A stretch of DNA of 64,000 nt, from NCBI GenBank assembly GCA_046346845.1, contig JAXMHH010000003.1:248001-312000 (forward strand). The letters are read 5' to 3'. Source of the stretch: DSSB01 sp046346845. GTDB lineage: Bacteria; UBA10199; DSSB01. Position numbers and translations under genes: made by a program. The stretch's first letter is position 1, and the number at the start of each line of letters is the position of its first letter. The notes under the pieces were generated by a model. That model was given only the letters and a program-made list of their open reading frames with translations. It was not told where the DNA came from and did not search any database. Of this stretch, positions 49,350 through 57,413 are shown in pieces.

Positions 49350-49634
49350 ATGAAAAAATTGCTCTTGCTCATCGCCTTGTCGCTCTTCGCCGCCTCCGCC
49401 CAGGCCCAGGTTTATACCGACGACACCACCGTCGCGCCGCCCCCGCCGCCCCCTGCCCGGTATCGGCTGCGGCAGGCCTATCCGGTCTATCCGGGGACGC
49501 CCACCACCTCCCCCGATTCCGCCGAGGTGGGCAGGCCTTACTATTACTATCCCTATCCTTATGGTTATCCCTACGGCTATCCCTATCCCGGGGTGACCAG
49601 CGACGGAAATTCGGTCTACGTCCCCGGGAAATAA
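49350..49634 (+). CDS. Small exported Pro/Tyr-rich protein
   Basis: From ATG at 49350 (GAGG ten bases upstream) the protein has 94 residues: a signal peptide (KLLLLIALSLFAASAQA), a run of six Pro, and a tail of alternating Tyr, Pro and Gly (YYYYPYPYGYPYGYPYPG). It may be a surface or matrix protein that is cross-linked through Tyr. It follows the radical SAM gene by 85 bases. No family recognised. Confidence 0.75.
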   Translation: MKKLLLLIALSLFAASAQAQVYTDDTTVAPPPPPPARYRLRQAYPVYPGTPTTSPDSAEVGRPYYYYPYPYGYPYGYPYPGVTSDGNSVYVPGK

Positions 49635-49652
49635 TCCTGAGGCGCAGTTTCA

Positions 49653-49681
49653 TTGACAGAGTCCGCGCGCGCGTTTAATGC
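49653..49681 (+). promoter_or_regulatory. Predicted promoter overlapping the first codon of the sugar kinase gene
   Basis: TTGACA (49653-49658), a 17-base spacer of CG repeats and TAATGC (49676-49681). The -10 contains the ATG at 49678, so transcription would begin near 49688, two bases before an in-frame GTG at 49690. Confidence 0.5.
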
Positions 49682-50733
49682 TCGCTGCGGTGAGCGAAGC
49701 CCTTCCTGAAAAGATCGCGGTATTGCTTTCGAAACGCGGGGTCCCGGTTTCCTTGGACAAGCTGTTCGGCGAGGCCTCCTACCGGGTGTACTACCGCGCG
49801 GTCCTGCAGGGCGGGGAAAGCCTGATCGTCATGCAGATGCCGCCGGGCCGGCAAAGCGCCTCCGAAGAGATCACCAACTACCAAGGCCCGAAGCTCGAGC
49901 CCCCCTTCCTCAACGTCGCGCGCTATCTCGAAAAAAACTCCATTCCCGCCCCCAAGGTATTGGATACCGACTTGGCCTCCGGCCTCATCCTGCTCCAAGA
50001 CCTGGGCGACAAGACCCTGGAGAAGCTGCTGGCCAACTGCAACGACTCGATGCGGGATTTCTTCTACAAGCAGGCGATCGACCTGCTCTTGCAGTTCCAA
50101 AAATGCGGCTACGAGCGGCCCGACCCCGAGTGCATGGCCTTCCAGCGCGGCTTCGACCTGCCGCTGCTCCTTTGGGAGTTCGAGCACTTCCTCGAGTACG
50201 GGATCGAGGACCGCTTCGGAAAAAAGCTCCCGCAAAAGGAGCGCAAGTGGCTGATGGAGGCGGGGCATCGCCTAGTCGAGGGCATCGTCGCCATTCCCTA
50301 CGGCCTCACCCACCGCGACTTCCAAAGCCGCAACCTCATGCTCTACCAATACCAGTTTCACCTGATCGACTTCCAAGACGCGCTGCAGGGCCCTCCGCAG
50401 TACGACCTGGTCGCCCTGCTGCGGGATTCCTACGTCGCGCTGCCCGACGCGACGGTCGAGGCCTTGCTCGACTACTACTTGGAGGGCCGCAAGCGGGCCG
50501 GACTCCCGGAATTGGATCGGGAGGCCTTCAAGAAGCAATTCTACCAGATCACCCTGCAGCGCAAGCTCAAGGATGCCGGGCGCTTCCAGTACATCAAGAC
50601 CGTCAAGGGCAACCCAAACTTCCTGCCCCATGTCCCCGCCTCCTTGGGCTACGTGAAGTCCGCCTTCGCGCAGGTACCCGAATTCCAGGGCCTGCAGGAA
50701 ACCTTGGCCAAATACGTCCCGGAACTCGCCTAG
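49678..50733 (+). CDS. amgK: AmgK-type anomeric sugar kinase (aminoglycoside-phosphotransferase fold)
   Basis: The 351-residue protein has the APH fold with the Brenner motif GLTHRDFQSRNLM and the metal motif FHLIDFQDAL. Residues 30-50 (FGEASYRVYYRAVLQGG) match the GxxSxRxYxR segment of AmgK, which phosphorylates MurNAc or GlcNAc at C1 in peptidoglycan recycling. The next gene is a MurU-like nucleotidyltransferase starting in the stop codon, the usual pair. The first ATG lies inside a predicted -10 box, so GTG 49690 is a likely real start with almost no leader. Substrate assignment rests on the pairing. Confidence 0.85.
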   Translation: MLAAVSEALPEKIAVLLSKRGVPVSLDKLFGEASYRVYYRAVLQGGESLIVMQMPPGRQSASEEITNYQGPKLEPPFLNVARYLEKNSIPAPKVLDTDLASGLILLQDLGDKTLEKLLANCNDSMRDFFYKQAIDLLLQFQKCGYERPDPECMAFQRGFDLPLLLWEFEHFLEYGIEDRFGKKLPQKERKWLMEAGHRLVEGIVAIPYGLTHRDFQSRNLMLYQYQFHLIDFQDALQGPPQYDLVALLRDSYVALPDATVEALLDYYLEGRKRAGLPELDREAFKKQFYQITLQRKLKDAGRFQYIKTVKGNPNFLPHVPASLGYVKSAFAQVPEFQGLQETLAKYVPELA

Positions 50734-51536
50734 TGCCGACCTTGCCCCGACAAGCCATCGTCCTCGCCGCCGGCCTCGGCACCCGCCTGCGGCCCTTGAC
50801 CCTGAGCACGCCCAAGCCGGTACTGCCCGTGGGCGGCGTCTCCATCCTCCTGTTCAACCTCTTCCTGTTAAAAGAGGCCGGCATTCGGCGCATCACGGTC
50901 AACTTGCACCACCTGCCGGGCAGGATCCGCGGCCTGCTCAAGGACGGGCGAAAATTGGGCCTGCAATTGAGCTACAGCTTCGAGCCGAAGATCCTTGGCA
51001 CCGCCGGCGGCATCGCCCAGGCCTTGGCCGCCATGGCCCCGGAGCCCACGGTTGTCCTCAACGGTGACATCGTCTTCGACCTCGACCTGCGCGCGATGGC
51101 CCGGCTCCACTACCGCAGCGGCGCCCAGGCCACCCTGGCCTGCATCCCCAAGGACCGCGCCAAGGTCGACAGCTTCGTGGAATTCGACCGGAGCGGGCGC
51201 ATCTGGCGCATCGCCGGCGGCCCCGAATATGCGGCCGGCACCCCCGCCCTGCGCCGGGCGATTTTTTCCGGGGCCCACCTGCTCGAACCCGGACTTTTCT
51301 CGGCCTATCCCCGCCACCATTTCGGCTGCGTGGTGCGGCAGGTCTACCAGCCGGCCCTCGCGCGGGGCCAGCGTCTCCAGGCCTATCCGCACCGGGGAGC
51401 GTGGTGGGACCTGGGCAGCCTAGAAGAATGGAAGGCCTTCGACCTCGGGCTGTGGAACCGCCGCCTGCCGCCTTCCATCCTCCGCCTTTGGGCGGAGGTC
51501 CGGCGCTGGCTGGGGCTGCGCGAACCTGTGGCGTGA
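50733..51536 (+). CDS. murU: MurU-type sugar-phosphate nucleotidyltransferase
   Basis: From GTG at 50733, sharing one base with the previous stop, the protein has 267 residues. It has the nucleotidyltransferase start AIVLAAGLGTRLRPLTLSTPKP, a metal/nucleotide site VVLNGDIVFDLD and WWDLGSLEEW near the end. MurU converts MurNAc-1-P to UDP-MurNAc; relatives make other NDP-sugars. The kinase partner upstream favours MurU. The open frame continues far upstream inside the kinase gene, but only the GTG start gives a normal protein. Confidence 0.85.
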   Translation: MPTLPRQAIVLAAGLGTRLRPLTLSTPKPVLPVGGVSILLFNLFLLKEAGIRRITVNLHHLPGRIRGLLKDGRKLGLQLSYSFEPKILGTAGGIAQALAAMAPEPTVVLNGDIVFDLDLRAMARLHYRSGAQATLACIPKDRAKVDSFVEFDRSGRIWRIAGGPEYAAGTPALRRAIFSGAHLLEPGLFSAYPRHHFGCVVRQVYQPALARGQRLQAYPHRGAWWDLGSLEEWKAFDLGLWNRRLPPSILRLWAEVRRWLGLREPVA

Positions 51537-51537
51537 A

Positions 51538-53067
51538 TCAATCGACGATCTTGAGATTGGGGCCTTCGCTGCCGTGCAGGATGACGCGGTTGCGCCCCTG
51601 GCTCTTCGCCTTGTACAGGGCGACGTCGGCGTGGGTGATGAGGTCTTCCAGCGACTCGGTGCCGGCGTCGAAGGCGGCCGCACCGATGCTGACGGTGACC
51701 TGCTGGGAGGCGGGCCGCCCCTGCACGGCGTGCATCTTTCCGACCAGGTCGCGGAGCTTGAGCGCGACTTGGTGGGCGTCGCTCAGCGCGGTATTGGGCA
51801 AGATGACGGAAAATTCCTCGCCTCCGTAACGCGCCACCGTATCCACCTCGCGCAGGTTCTCCGCCAACACCGCGGCCAGCTCGGCCAGGACGCGGTCGCC
51901 CTCGAGGTGCCCGAAGGTGTCGTTGAATTCCTTGAAATGGTCGACGTCCACCATCAGCAGGGACAGGGGACGGTTGAAGCGCTTGGCGCGCTTGAATTCC
52001 ATCTCGAGGATTTTTTGGAAGTGCCGCCGGTTGTAGACCTGCGTCAGGTCGTCGATCAGCGAGAGCTCCTTGGTCTTCGCATAGAGCCTCGCGTTCTCCA
52101 GGGCGATGGCGATCTGCGAGGCCACGGCCGTCAGCAGGCGGATGTCGTTGTTGGTGAACCCGTCGGTTTCTTTGCGCGAAAAATTGATCGCCCCGAGGCT
52201 GAGCCCCTTGGCCACGATGGGAAGGCACAGGAAGGAGCCGTCCTCCGGCTTGGCGCCCTTGTAGTGCATGTATTGGGCGTCCTTCGAGGTGTCGGGGATG
52301 TAGACCGCCTGCTTTTGCTTGGCCACCTTGCCGCTGATGCCCTCGCCCAGGTCGAATTTCAGCTCGCGGATGCTGTCGTTCTTCCGGAAACCGTTGGCCG
52401 CCTTGACCTCAAGCTTTTGCGTCTCTTCCTCGAGCAGGAGGATGGCGAAGTCCTGGACTCCGACGTTGCGGACGATGACCTCGCCCAGCATGTTGCAGAG
52501 CTCGTCGAGGTCGATGCTGCCGGTGAGGGCTTGGGAGATATTGTAGAGGACGGAGAGCTCGTGCAAGCTCTCTTCCAGCTTGCGGTTGGTCGAGGTGATG
52601 ATCTTGGCCTTCTCCTCGAGCATCCCCTTGAACTTCAGCTCTTCCTGCATCGCGGTCAGCTTGCGCTCGGTGTCGAGCTTGGTGCTCTCGAGCTCGTTGA
52701 TCTTGGCGAGCATCTCGTTGAATTGCGCGGCCACCTGCCCGATCTCGTCCTCGCTGTCGACCCGGGCGCGGGTCTTGAGATCGCCCGACTCGGCCTGGCG
52801 GATCGCGGTCATCAGGCGGCTTAAGGGGCGGTGGATGAAGAGATTGGTGGAGATGGCGATCACCAAGATGGAGAAGGTCGCGATCACGATGGCCAGCACC
52901 AACAGCACCTGGATCATCGTGAATTTGCTGATCAGATTGACCTGGATGGAGGCGACGATCCCGAGCAGGAGCAGGACCATCAGGAAGATGGCCACGCCCG
53001 TCACGACGCCAATTCTTAACCCTAAGTTTTCCTTCAGGTTTTCCCGAAGCTCTCCCAGGACCTTCAT
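51538..53067 (-). CDS. Membrane diguanylate cyclase (HAMP-GAF-GGDEF)
   Basis: From ATG at 53067 the protein has 509 residues: two membrane helices within the first 80 residues, a HAMP segment (RPLSRLMTAIRQAESGDLKTR), a coiled coil, a GAF domain (about 180-320) and a C-terminal GGDEF domain with the active motif GGEEF (RYGGEEFSVIL). It would make c-di-GMP in response to a signal bound by GAF or sensed at the membrane. A substrate-binding I-site RxxD is not evident at the usual place, so product inhibition is uncertain. It ends two bases from the murU stop. Confidence 0.93.
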   Translation of the reverse strand: MKVLGELRENLKENLGLRIGVVTGVAIFLMVLLLLGIVASIQVNLISKFTMIQVLLVLAIVIATFSILVIAISTNLFIHRPLSRLMTAIRQAESGDLKTRARVDSEDEIGQVAAQFNEMLAKINELESTKLDTERKLTAMQEELKFKGMLEEKAKIITSTNRKLEESLHELSVLYNISQALTGSIDLDELCNMLGEVIVRNVGVQDFAILLLEEETQKLEVKAANGFRKNDSIRELKFDLGEGISGKVAKQKQAVYIPDTSKDAQYMHYKGAKPEDGSFLCLPIVAKGLSLGAINFSRKETDGFTNNDIRLLTAVASQIAIALENARLYAKTKELSLIDDLTQVYNRRHFQKILEMEFKRAKRFNRPLSLLMVDVDHFKEFNDTFGHLEGDRVLAELAAVLAENLREVDTVARYGGEEFSVILPNTALSDAHQVALKLRDLVGKMHAVQGRPASQQVTVSIGAAAFDAGTESLEDLITHADVALYKAKSQGRNRVILHGSEGPNLKIVD

Positions 53068-53144
53068 GACGGGAAGAATTTTACGGTGGCTGCTGCGGTG
53101 TGTCAACGGGGGCCGCGGGGGGTGGGTTTTTTTGTATAAGGTCC

Positions 53145-53963
53145 ATGACTAAAGGAGGTCCTTCGGGTAAATCCTTGCCCATGGATACCTTCCGATCGGC
53201 CGTCACCGGCCTCTCCGAGAAAATTCCCACCCTAGCCGGCATCCATTTTTTCGAGGAAACCGGCTCCACCAATCTCGAGGCGGTGGAGCTAGGGAAAAAG
53301 GGCGCGCCGCACGGCACCCTGGTGGTCGCCGACGGGCAGAGCGCCGGCCGGGGCCGTCTGGAAAGGCACTGGGAGTCGCCCTCGGGCAAGGGACTCTATT
53401 TTTCCCTCCTGCTCCGCCCCGATATCGACGCGGCGCAGGCGCCGCTGACTACCCTGGCCGCGGGCCTGGGGCTGGCCAACGCCCTGCGCGGGACAGGGCT
53501 CCGCGACTTGGTCTTGAAGTGGCCCAATGATTTGATCGTCGCCAAGAAAAAATTGGGCGGCATCCTCACCGAGATGTTCCATTCAGGGTCGAAGGTCGGA
53601 TTCCTGGTCATCGGGGTGGGGCTCAATGTCGGGCAAACGGAAGGGGACTTCAGCCCCGAGGTTGCGAAAATCGCCACCTCCTTGCAAATCCTCGGACATC
53701 CCCGGGAGCGCGCCGAACTTCTGCTTCGCCTGCTCCCCGCCCTATTTGGCGAGGTGAATCGCTTGGCGCGCGAAGGCGCGGACAGCTTGGTTTCCCGCTG
53801 GGAGCGGGAATCGGGGATGTTGGGCCTCGAGATCTCCTTCGAAGAGAACGGCCAGCAGGGGCGCGGCGTCGTCCTAGGCCTGGCCGCGGACGGCAAGCTC
53901 CGGGTGCGAAGGCCGGACGGCGGCGTCGCGGAATTGCTGGCCGAAGACACGACCTTGTTATAG
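53145..53963 (+). CDS. birA: Biotin-[acyl-CoA carboxylase] ligase, no DNA-binding domain
   Basis: The catalytic domain has SGRGRLERHW-like GRGR loop (SAGRGRLERHWESPSGKG), KWPNDLIV and a C-terminal SH3-like domain (GRGVVLGLAADGKLRVR). It attaches biotin to the EAMKM Lys of carriers such as that at 8.5-9.0 kb. There is no N-terminal helix-turn-helix, so it does not act as the biotin repressor. The start is uncertain: 53145 ATG, 53175 TTG or 53181 ATG are in frame; a strong AAAGGAGG at 53151 has no start at the proper distance, and a TATAAG lies at 53136. coaX follows nine bases downstream. Confidence 0.9.
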   Translation: MTKGGPSGKSLPMDTFRSAVTGLSEKIPTLAGIHFFEETGSTNLEAVELGKKGAPHGTLVVADGQSAGRGRLERHWESPSGKGLYFSLLLRPDIDAAQAPLTTLAAGLGLANALRGTGLRDLVLKWPNDLIVAKKKLGGILTEMFHSGSKVGFLVIGVGLNVGQTEGDFSPEVAKIATSLQILGHPRERAELLLRLLPALFGEVNRLAREGADSLVSRWERESGMLGLEISFEENGQQGRGVVLGLAADGKLRVRRPDGGVAELLAEDTTLL

Positions 53964-53972
53964 GAAGGCCCC

Positions 53973-54779
53973 ATGCTACTCGCGATCGACGTCGGCAACA
54001 CCAACATGGTCATCGGGGTCTACGGGCCCGCGGCTAAATCCAAGGGCAAGGCCCGTCTGCTCCAACATTGGCGGATGGAGACCAAGAAAGAGCGCACCGC
54101 CGACGAATTCGGGATCTTCTTCAAAGAGCTGTTTCAATTCGCGGGGCTCAAGCTGGACGACGTCGACGCGATCATCATCTCCAACGTGGTCCCGCCCCTC
54201 GAGTTCAATCTGGCCAGGATGTGCGAGCGTTACTTCGGCCTCAAACCGCTCTTCGTCTCCCCCCGGATGAAGATGCCGATCAAGATCGGGCTGAAGCACC
54301 CCAGCGAAGTCGGGGCCGACCGCATCGTCAACGGCGTCGCCGGCGTAGCCCAGTACGGCAGCCCGCTCATCGTGGTCGACTTCGGCACCGCCACCACCTT
54401 CGATTTCATCAACAAGGCGAAGGTCTACAAGGGCGGCTGCATCTGTCCCGGCATCGCCATCTCCAACGAGGCCCTCTTTCAGCACGCCTCGAAATTGCCC
54501 CGGGTCGAGATTCGCAGGCCGAAGCGCATCATCGGCGGCAACACCATCGAGAGCATCCAGGCGGGGATCTTCTACGGCTATGTGGGAATGGTCGACGAGA
54601 TCGTCCGCCGCATGCAGCGCGAGGCCAAGACCCGCTGCAAGGTGGTCGCGACGGGCGGCTTTATCGGACTGATCTCGAAGGCCAGCCAAACCATCACGGA
54701 CTTCGATCCCTTTCTCACCCTCGAGGGCCTCCGCTTGCTCCACGAATTCAACCGAAAAAAACCGCGGCGACGCGCCTAG
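53973..54779 (+). CDS. coaX: Type III pantothenate kinase
   Basis: The 268-residue protein is an ASKHA-fold CoaX: LLAIDVGNTNMVIG (phosphate 1), GADRIVNGVAG, VVDFGTATTFDFI and KVVATGGFIGLI. It phosphorylates pantothenate, the first step of CoA synthesis, without feedback inhibition. GGAAGG precedes the ATG. It is in one operon with birA, a very common pairing. Confidence 0.95.
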   Translation: MLLAIDVGNTNMVIGVYGPAAKSKGKARLLQHWRMETKKERTADEFGIFFKELFQFAGLKLDDVDAIIISNVVPPLEFNLARMCERYFGLKPLFVSPRMKMPIKIGLKHPSEVGADRIVNGVAGVAQYGSPLIVVDFGTATTFDFINKAKVYKGGCICPGIAISNEALFQHASKLPRVEIRRPKRIIGGNTIESIQAGIFYGYVGMVDEIVRRMQREAKTRCKVVATGGFIGLISKASQTITDFDPFLTLEGLRLLHEFNRKKPRRRA

Positions 54780-54967
54780 GCGTTTTTTTTCGCCCCCGAT
54801 TTTTCCGGCCAGCTCCCATCCCGTCCAAATATTTTTTATCATTAATTTCAATGAGTTATGATCGGGTGGGGCTGGATTTCCCCCTGTCAAGCCCTTGCCC
54901 CGCGGCCCGACCACCTCATTTTTTCTCTCTACAACCCGGGGCCCTGCCCCACGTTAAGGAGAGACCC

Positions 54968-55594
54968 ATGAAAAACTTGCATCGCTGGCTATTGCTTTCA
55001 TTTCTTTTGCTCCTGCCCTTGAGCCTAGAGGCCAAAACCGACGACGATCCCGGACCGGAGAAGGTTTGCTTCTGTCACAACACCAACCACAACCCACACA
55101 CCATCTGCACCGCCAACCAGGCCCTGATCAACGCCCACATGGATCACGTGAACGGCGAAGTCCCCGGCGTGCAAGACAGCCTGGGTGAGTGCGAATCGGA
55201 ACCCAATCCTACGGACAACCCCAACGATGGCAACGACGGGGAGGGCGACGGCGAAATCGACGACGGGGATCCGCCCGCCGAAACGCCACCGCCCGACGAT
55301 GGCGATGATGTCGACGACGAGCAGCCGGGCGAAGCGACACCCGCGCCGAGCGAGGAGGGGAACGACCCAGGGTCATCGCATCCCACGCCCAAGGATCAAG
55401 GCAGCGTCGGCGGGGAGGTCGCAGGTGGCGAGGGCTTTCAGGACAACGGCAATTCCGGCAGCGCCGGAACGGCTAGCGCCGCTATGGAGGGAAGCGGCTG
55501 CAGCTTGAATGTGGCGGCCTCCGGCGCTCCGGGTAGCGCCCTGGCCTGGGCCCTTCTGGCGGCGGTCCCGCTGTGGCGGACTCGCCGGCGTTAA
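54968..55594 (+). CDS. Secreted protein with Cys-helix-Arg C-terminal sorting tail
   Basis: From ATG at 54968 (AAGGAG seven bases upstream) the protein has 208 residues. A signal peptide (LLLSFLLLLPLSLEA) is followed by a short domain with CFCHNTNHNPHTICTANQAL, close to the NxHTIC...AHxxHG motif found in many secreted proteins. Then comes a long Asp/Pro/Gly-rich linker, and a C-terminal Cys motif (GSGCSL), hydrophobic helix (GSALAWALLAAVPLW) and basic end (RTRRR). This tripartite tail resembles MYXO-CTERM-type signals for processing and surface anchoring. The composition is low-complexity and acidic. An intrinsic terminator follows. The linker is probably a spacer that projects the domain from the surface. 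Confidence 0.85.
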   Translation: MKNLHRWLLLSFLLLLPLSLEAKTDDDPGPEKVCFCHNTNHNPHTICTANQALINAHMDHVNGEVPGVQDSLGECESEPNPTDNPNDGNDGEGDGEIDDGDPPAETPPPDDGDDVDDEQPGEATPAPSEEGNDPGSSHPTPKDQGSVGGEVAGGEGFQDNGNSGSAGTASAAMEGSGCSLNVAASGAPGSALAWALLAAVPLWRTRRR

Positions 55595-55621
55595 GCGAAA
55601 GGTTCCTCCTACCAGCACCAA

Positions 55622-55654
55622 AGGCCTTCCGCATCGCGGAAGGCCTATTTTTTT
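55622..55654 (+). terminator. Rho-independent terminator after the sorting-tail gene
   Basis: AGGCCTTCCGC-ATC-GCGGAAGGCCT forms a perfect 11-bp stem with a 3-base loop, followed by a T run. It serves the plus-strand gene ending at 55594 and may also end the convergent gene ending at 55671. Confidence 0.92.
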
Positions 55655-55670
55655 ACCGAAGGCACGCCAC

Positions 55671-56201
55671 TTATTTCGCCGGCAGCTGGATCTTCAACTT
55701 GTCTTTGGCGGAGGGAAAATAACCAGGATAGTAATATCGTCCGCCTCCGGGCGCGATTTTCAGCTCTGCCGACTCCCAGGTGGGGCGATAGCTAAAATAC
55801 TTGCCGAAACCGGCGAGCTGCAAAAAACCTTCCCGGCCGGGCTTGACCCGGATACGGCAATGCAGCACCGTCGCGATGCGCGCGGGAGGCAGAATAAAGC
55901 ACTGAAAGCGGTCTCCCTCGGGCCGGAAGTCGCATTCGCCGCAATCCTCGAAAGTGACCGCCTCCTCGTCCAAGGCCGCACCGGCCTCTCCCTCAAGGTT
56001 TCCGTCCAGTTGGAAGGTCGATCGCCCGTCACCGCCCGGCGAATGAATCGCCAGGTCGAAGGTGATGACGGTCCCCACCGCGACCTTGTCGCCGTCGGCG
56101 TCGTCGGTGACATCGATATGGGCATCACCGGCGCGAAGTGGCAGTGGACTCAAGAAGAAGGCAACAAGCAGCAGCCAACCAAGACTGATTTTGCGCATCA
56201 T
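55671..56201 (-). CDS. Exported protein of unknown function
   Basis: From ATG at 56201 (GGGGAGG five bases upstream) the protein has 176 residues: a signal peptide (SLGWLLLVAFFLSPLPLRA), then a beta-rich domain with a cohesin-like or CARDB-like look (DLAIHSPGGDGRSTFQL), four Cys (EDCGECDFRP, FQCFIL, LHCRIR) and a Tyr-rich segment (GGRYYYPGYFPS). I recognise no family. It is convergent with the sorting-tail gene and stands alone. Confidence 0.75.
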   Translation of the reverse strand: MMRKISLGWLLLVAFFLSPLPLRAGDAHIDVTDDADGDKVAVGTVITFDLAIHSPGGDGRSTFQLDGNLEGEAGAALDEEAVTFEDCGECDFRPEGDRFQCFILPPARIATVLHCRIRVKPGREGFLQLAGFGKYFSYRPTWESAELKIAPGGGRYYYPGYFPSAKDKLKIQLPAK

Positions 56202-56253
56202 AGCAACCTCCCCGTTCATTGTACCCGCCGCGCCTCGTCGGGAAAACCCCTCC

Positions 56254-57327
56254 CTAGAGGCTGGCCAGCACGGCGGGATTGGTCACTTCCCCGCCGCGCA
56301 CGTTGATCGCGCCGCGCAGCACCGGATCCGCCTCGAGCTGAGCGACCTCCTCCAAGGCCGCCACCCGTTTTACATAGGGCAGGACTGCGCGAGACAAGAC
56401 CTGCGAGGCGGTCCGACTCACCAAGGCAGGCATATTGGGGACGGCGTAGTGGATCACGCCGTAGCGGCGATAGACGGGCTGCGAGTGGGAAGTCGGCCGC
56501 GTCGTCTCGGAGGCCCCGCCCTGGTCGACCGAGACGTCGACCAAGACCGCGCCCGGCTCCATGCGACGCACCATCGCGCGCCGAATCACCTTGGGCGCCT
56601 TGGCCCCGGGGATGTAGATCGCGCCGATGGCGAGGTCGGCCTCGCGCAGCGAAGCGGCGATAACCTGGGGAGAAGAGGCCTCCAATCGCAGGTTGGAAAA
56701 CCTTGCCGCCCAGGCCGCCAGTGGCTCGGGGCGCAGGTCGAGGGCATGGACTCGCGCGCCCATCTCCGCCGCGACCTCAGCCGCCGCCCGTCCCACGCTG
56801 CCGCAGCCGACGATGGTCACCCGCGCCCCCTCCGAATAATCCGTGGGCGAAAGCAGTACCCCCCTCCCTCCTTGGTTGGACTGCAGGTAGTGCGCGCCGA
56901 CAATCACGCTGAGGCGTCCCGCGATCTCGCTCATCGGCCTGAGCAGCGGTGTCGTCCCCCCCTCGACTAGGGTCTCGAAGGCGAGGGCCGTGACCCGATG
57001 CTTGCAAAGGGCCCGGACCAAGCCGGGATTGGCGGCAAGGTGGAGGAAACAGAAGATCCGCAGCCCGGGACGGAAAAAGCCGAACTCCTTGGGGAGCGGC
57101 TCCTTGACCTTCACCACCATCTCGGAGCGGGCATAGAGCGGACGCGCCCCCGCGACCAGCTCAGCCCCGGCGCGCCGGTAGAGCGAGTCGGCGTGGCCGC
57201 TCCCCGCCCCGGCGCCGCGCTGCACCAAGACCTGATGTCCCGCCGCGACGAGCTGCGCCACCGCCTCGGGCAGTAGGGCCACCCGCCCCTCGTGGTCTTT
57301 GATCTCCTTGGGAATCCCAACCCTCAT
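56254..57327 (-). CDS. ald: Alanine dehydrogenase
   Basis: The 357-residue protein has the Ald/PntA fold: VGIPKEIKDHEGRVALLP at the N-terminus with the substrate Arg, KVKEPL with the Lys, FLHLAAN with the catalytic His, and the NAD motif VGCGSVGRAAAE. It interconverts alanine and pyruvate plus ammonia with NAD. It links the pyruvate made by the malic enzymes to amino-acid metabolism. It stands alone; the ATG is the first codon of the family start. Confidence 0.93.
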   Translation of the reverse strand: MRVGIPKEIKDHEGRVALLPEAVAQLVAAGHQVLVQRGAGAGSGHADSLYRRAGAELVAGARPLYARSEMVVKVKEPLPKEFGFFRPGLRIFCFLHLAANPGLVRALCKHRVTALAFETLVEGGTTPLLRPMSEIAGRLSVIVGAHYLQSNQGGRGVLLSPTDYSEGARVTIVGCGSVGRAAAEVAAEMGARVHALDLRPEPLAAWAARFSNLRLEASSPQVIAASLREADLAIGAIYIPGAKAPKVIRRAMVRRMEPGAVLVDVSVDQGGASETTRPTSHSQPVYRRYGVIHYAVPNMPALVSRTASQVLSRAVLPYVKRVAALEEVAQLEADPVLRGAINVRGGEVTNPAVLASL

Positions 57328-57413
57328 GGGAAGATTTTAGCGCAGGGCCGGCGGAAGGGGAGAAGGAAATTTCCATAGACTTCCGGTCAGGCGACCGTTA
57401 GCTTCCACAAACT

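Noticed and set aside
54068..54967. Long in-frame extension upstream of the sorting-tail gene
   Set aside because: It overlaps coaX in another frame, and the signal peptide with ribosome site at 54968 defines the real start.
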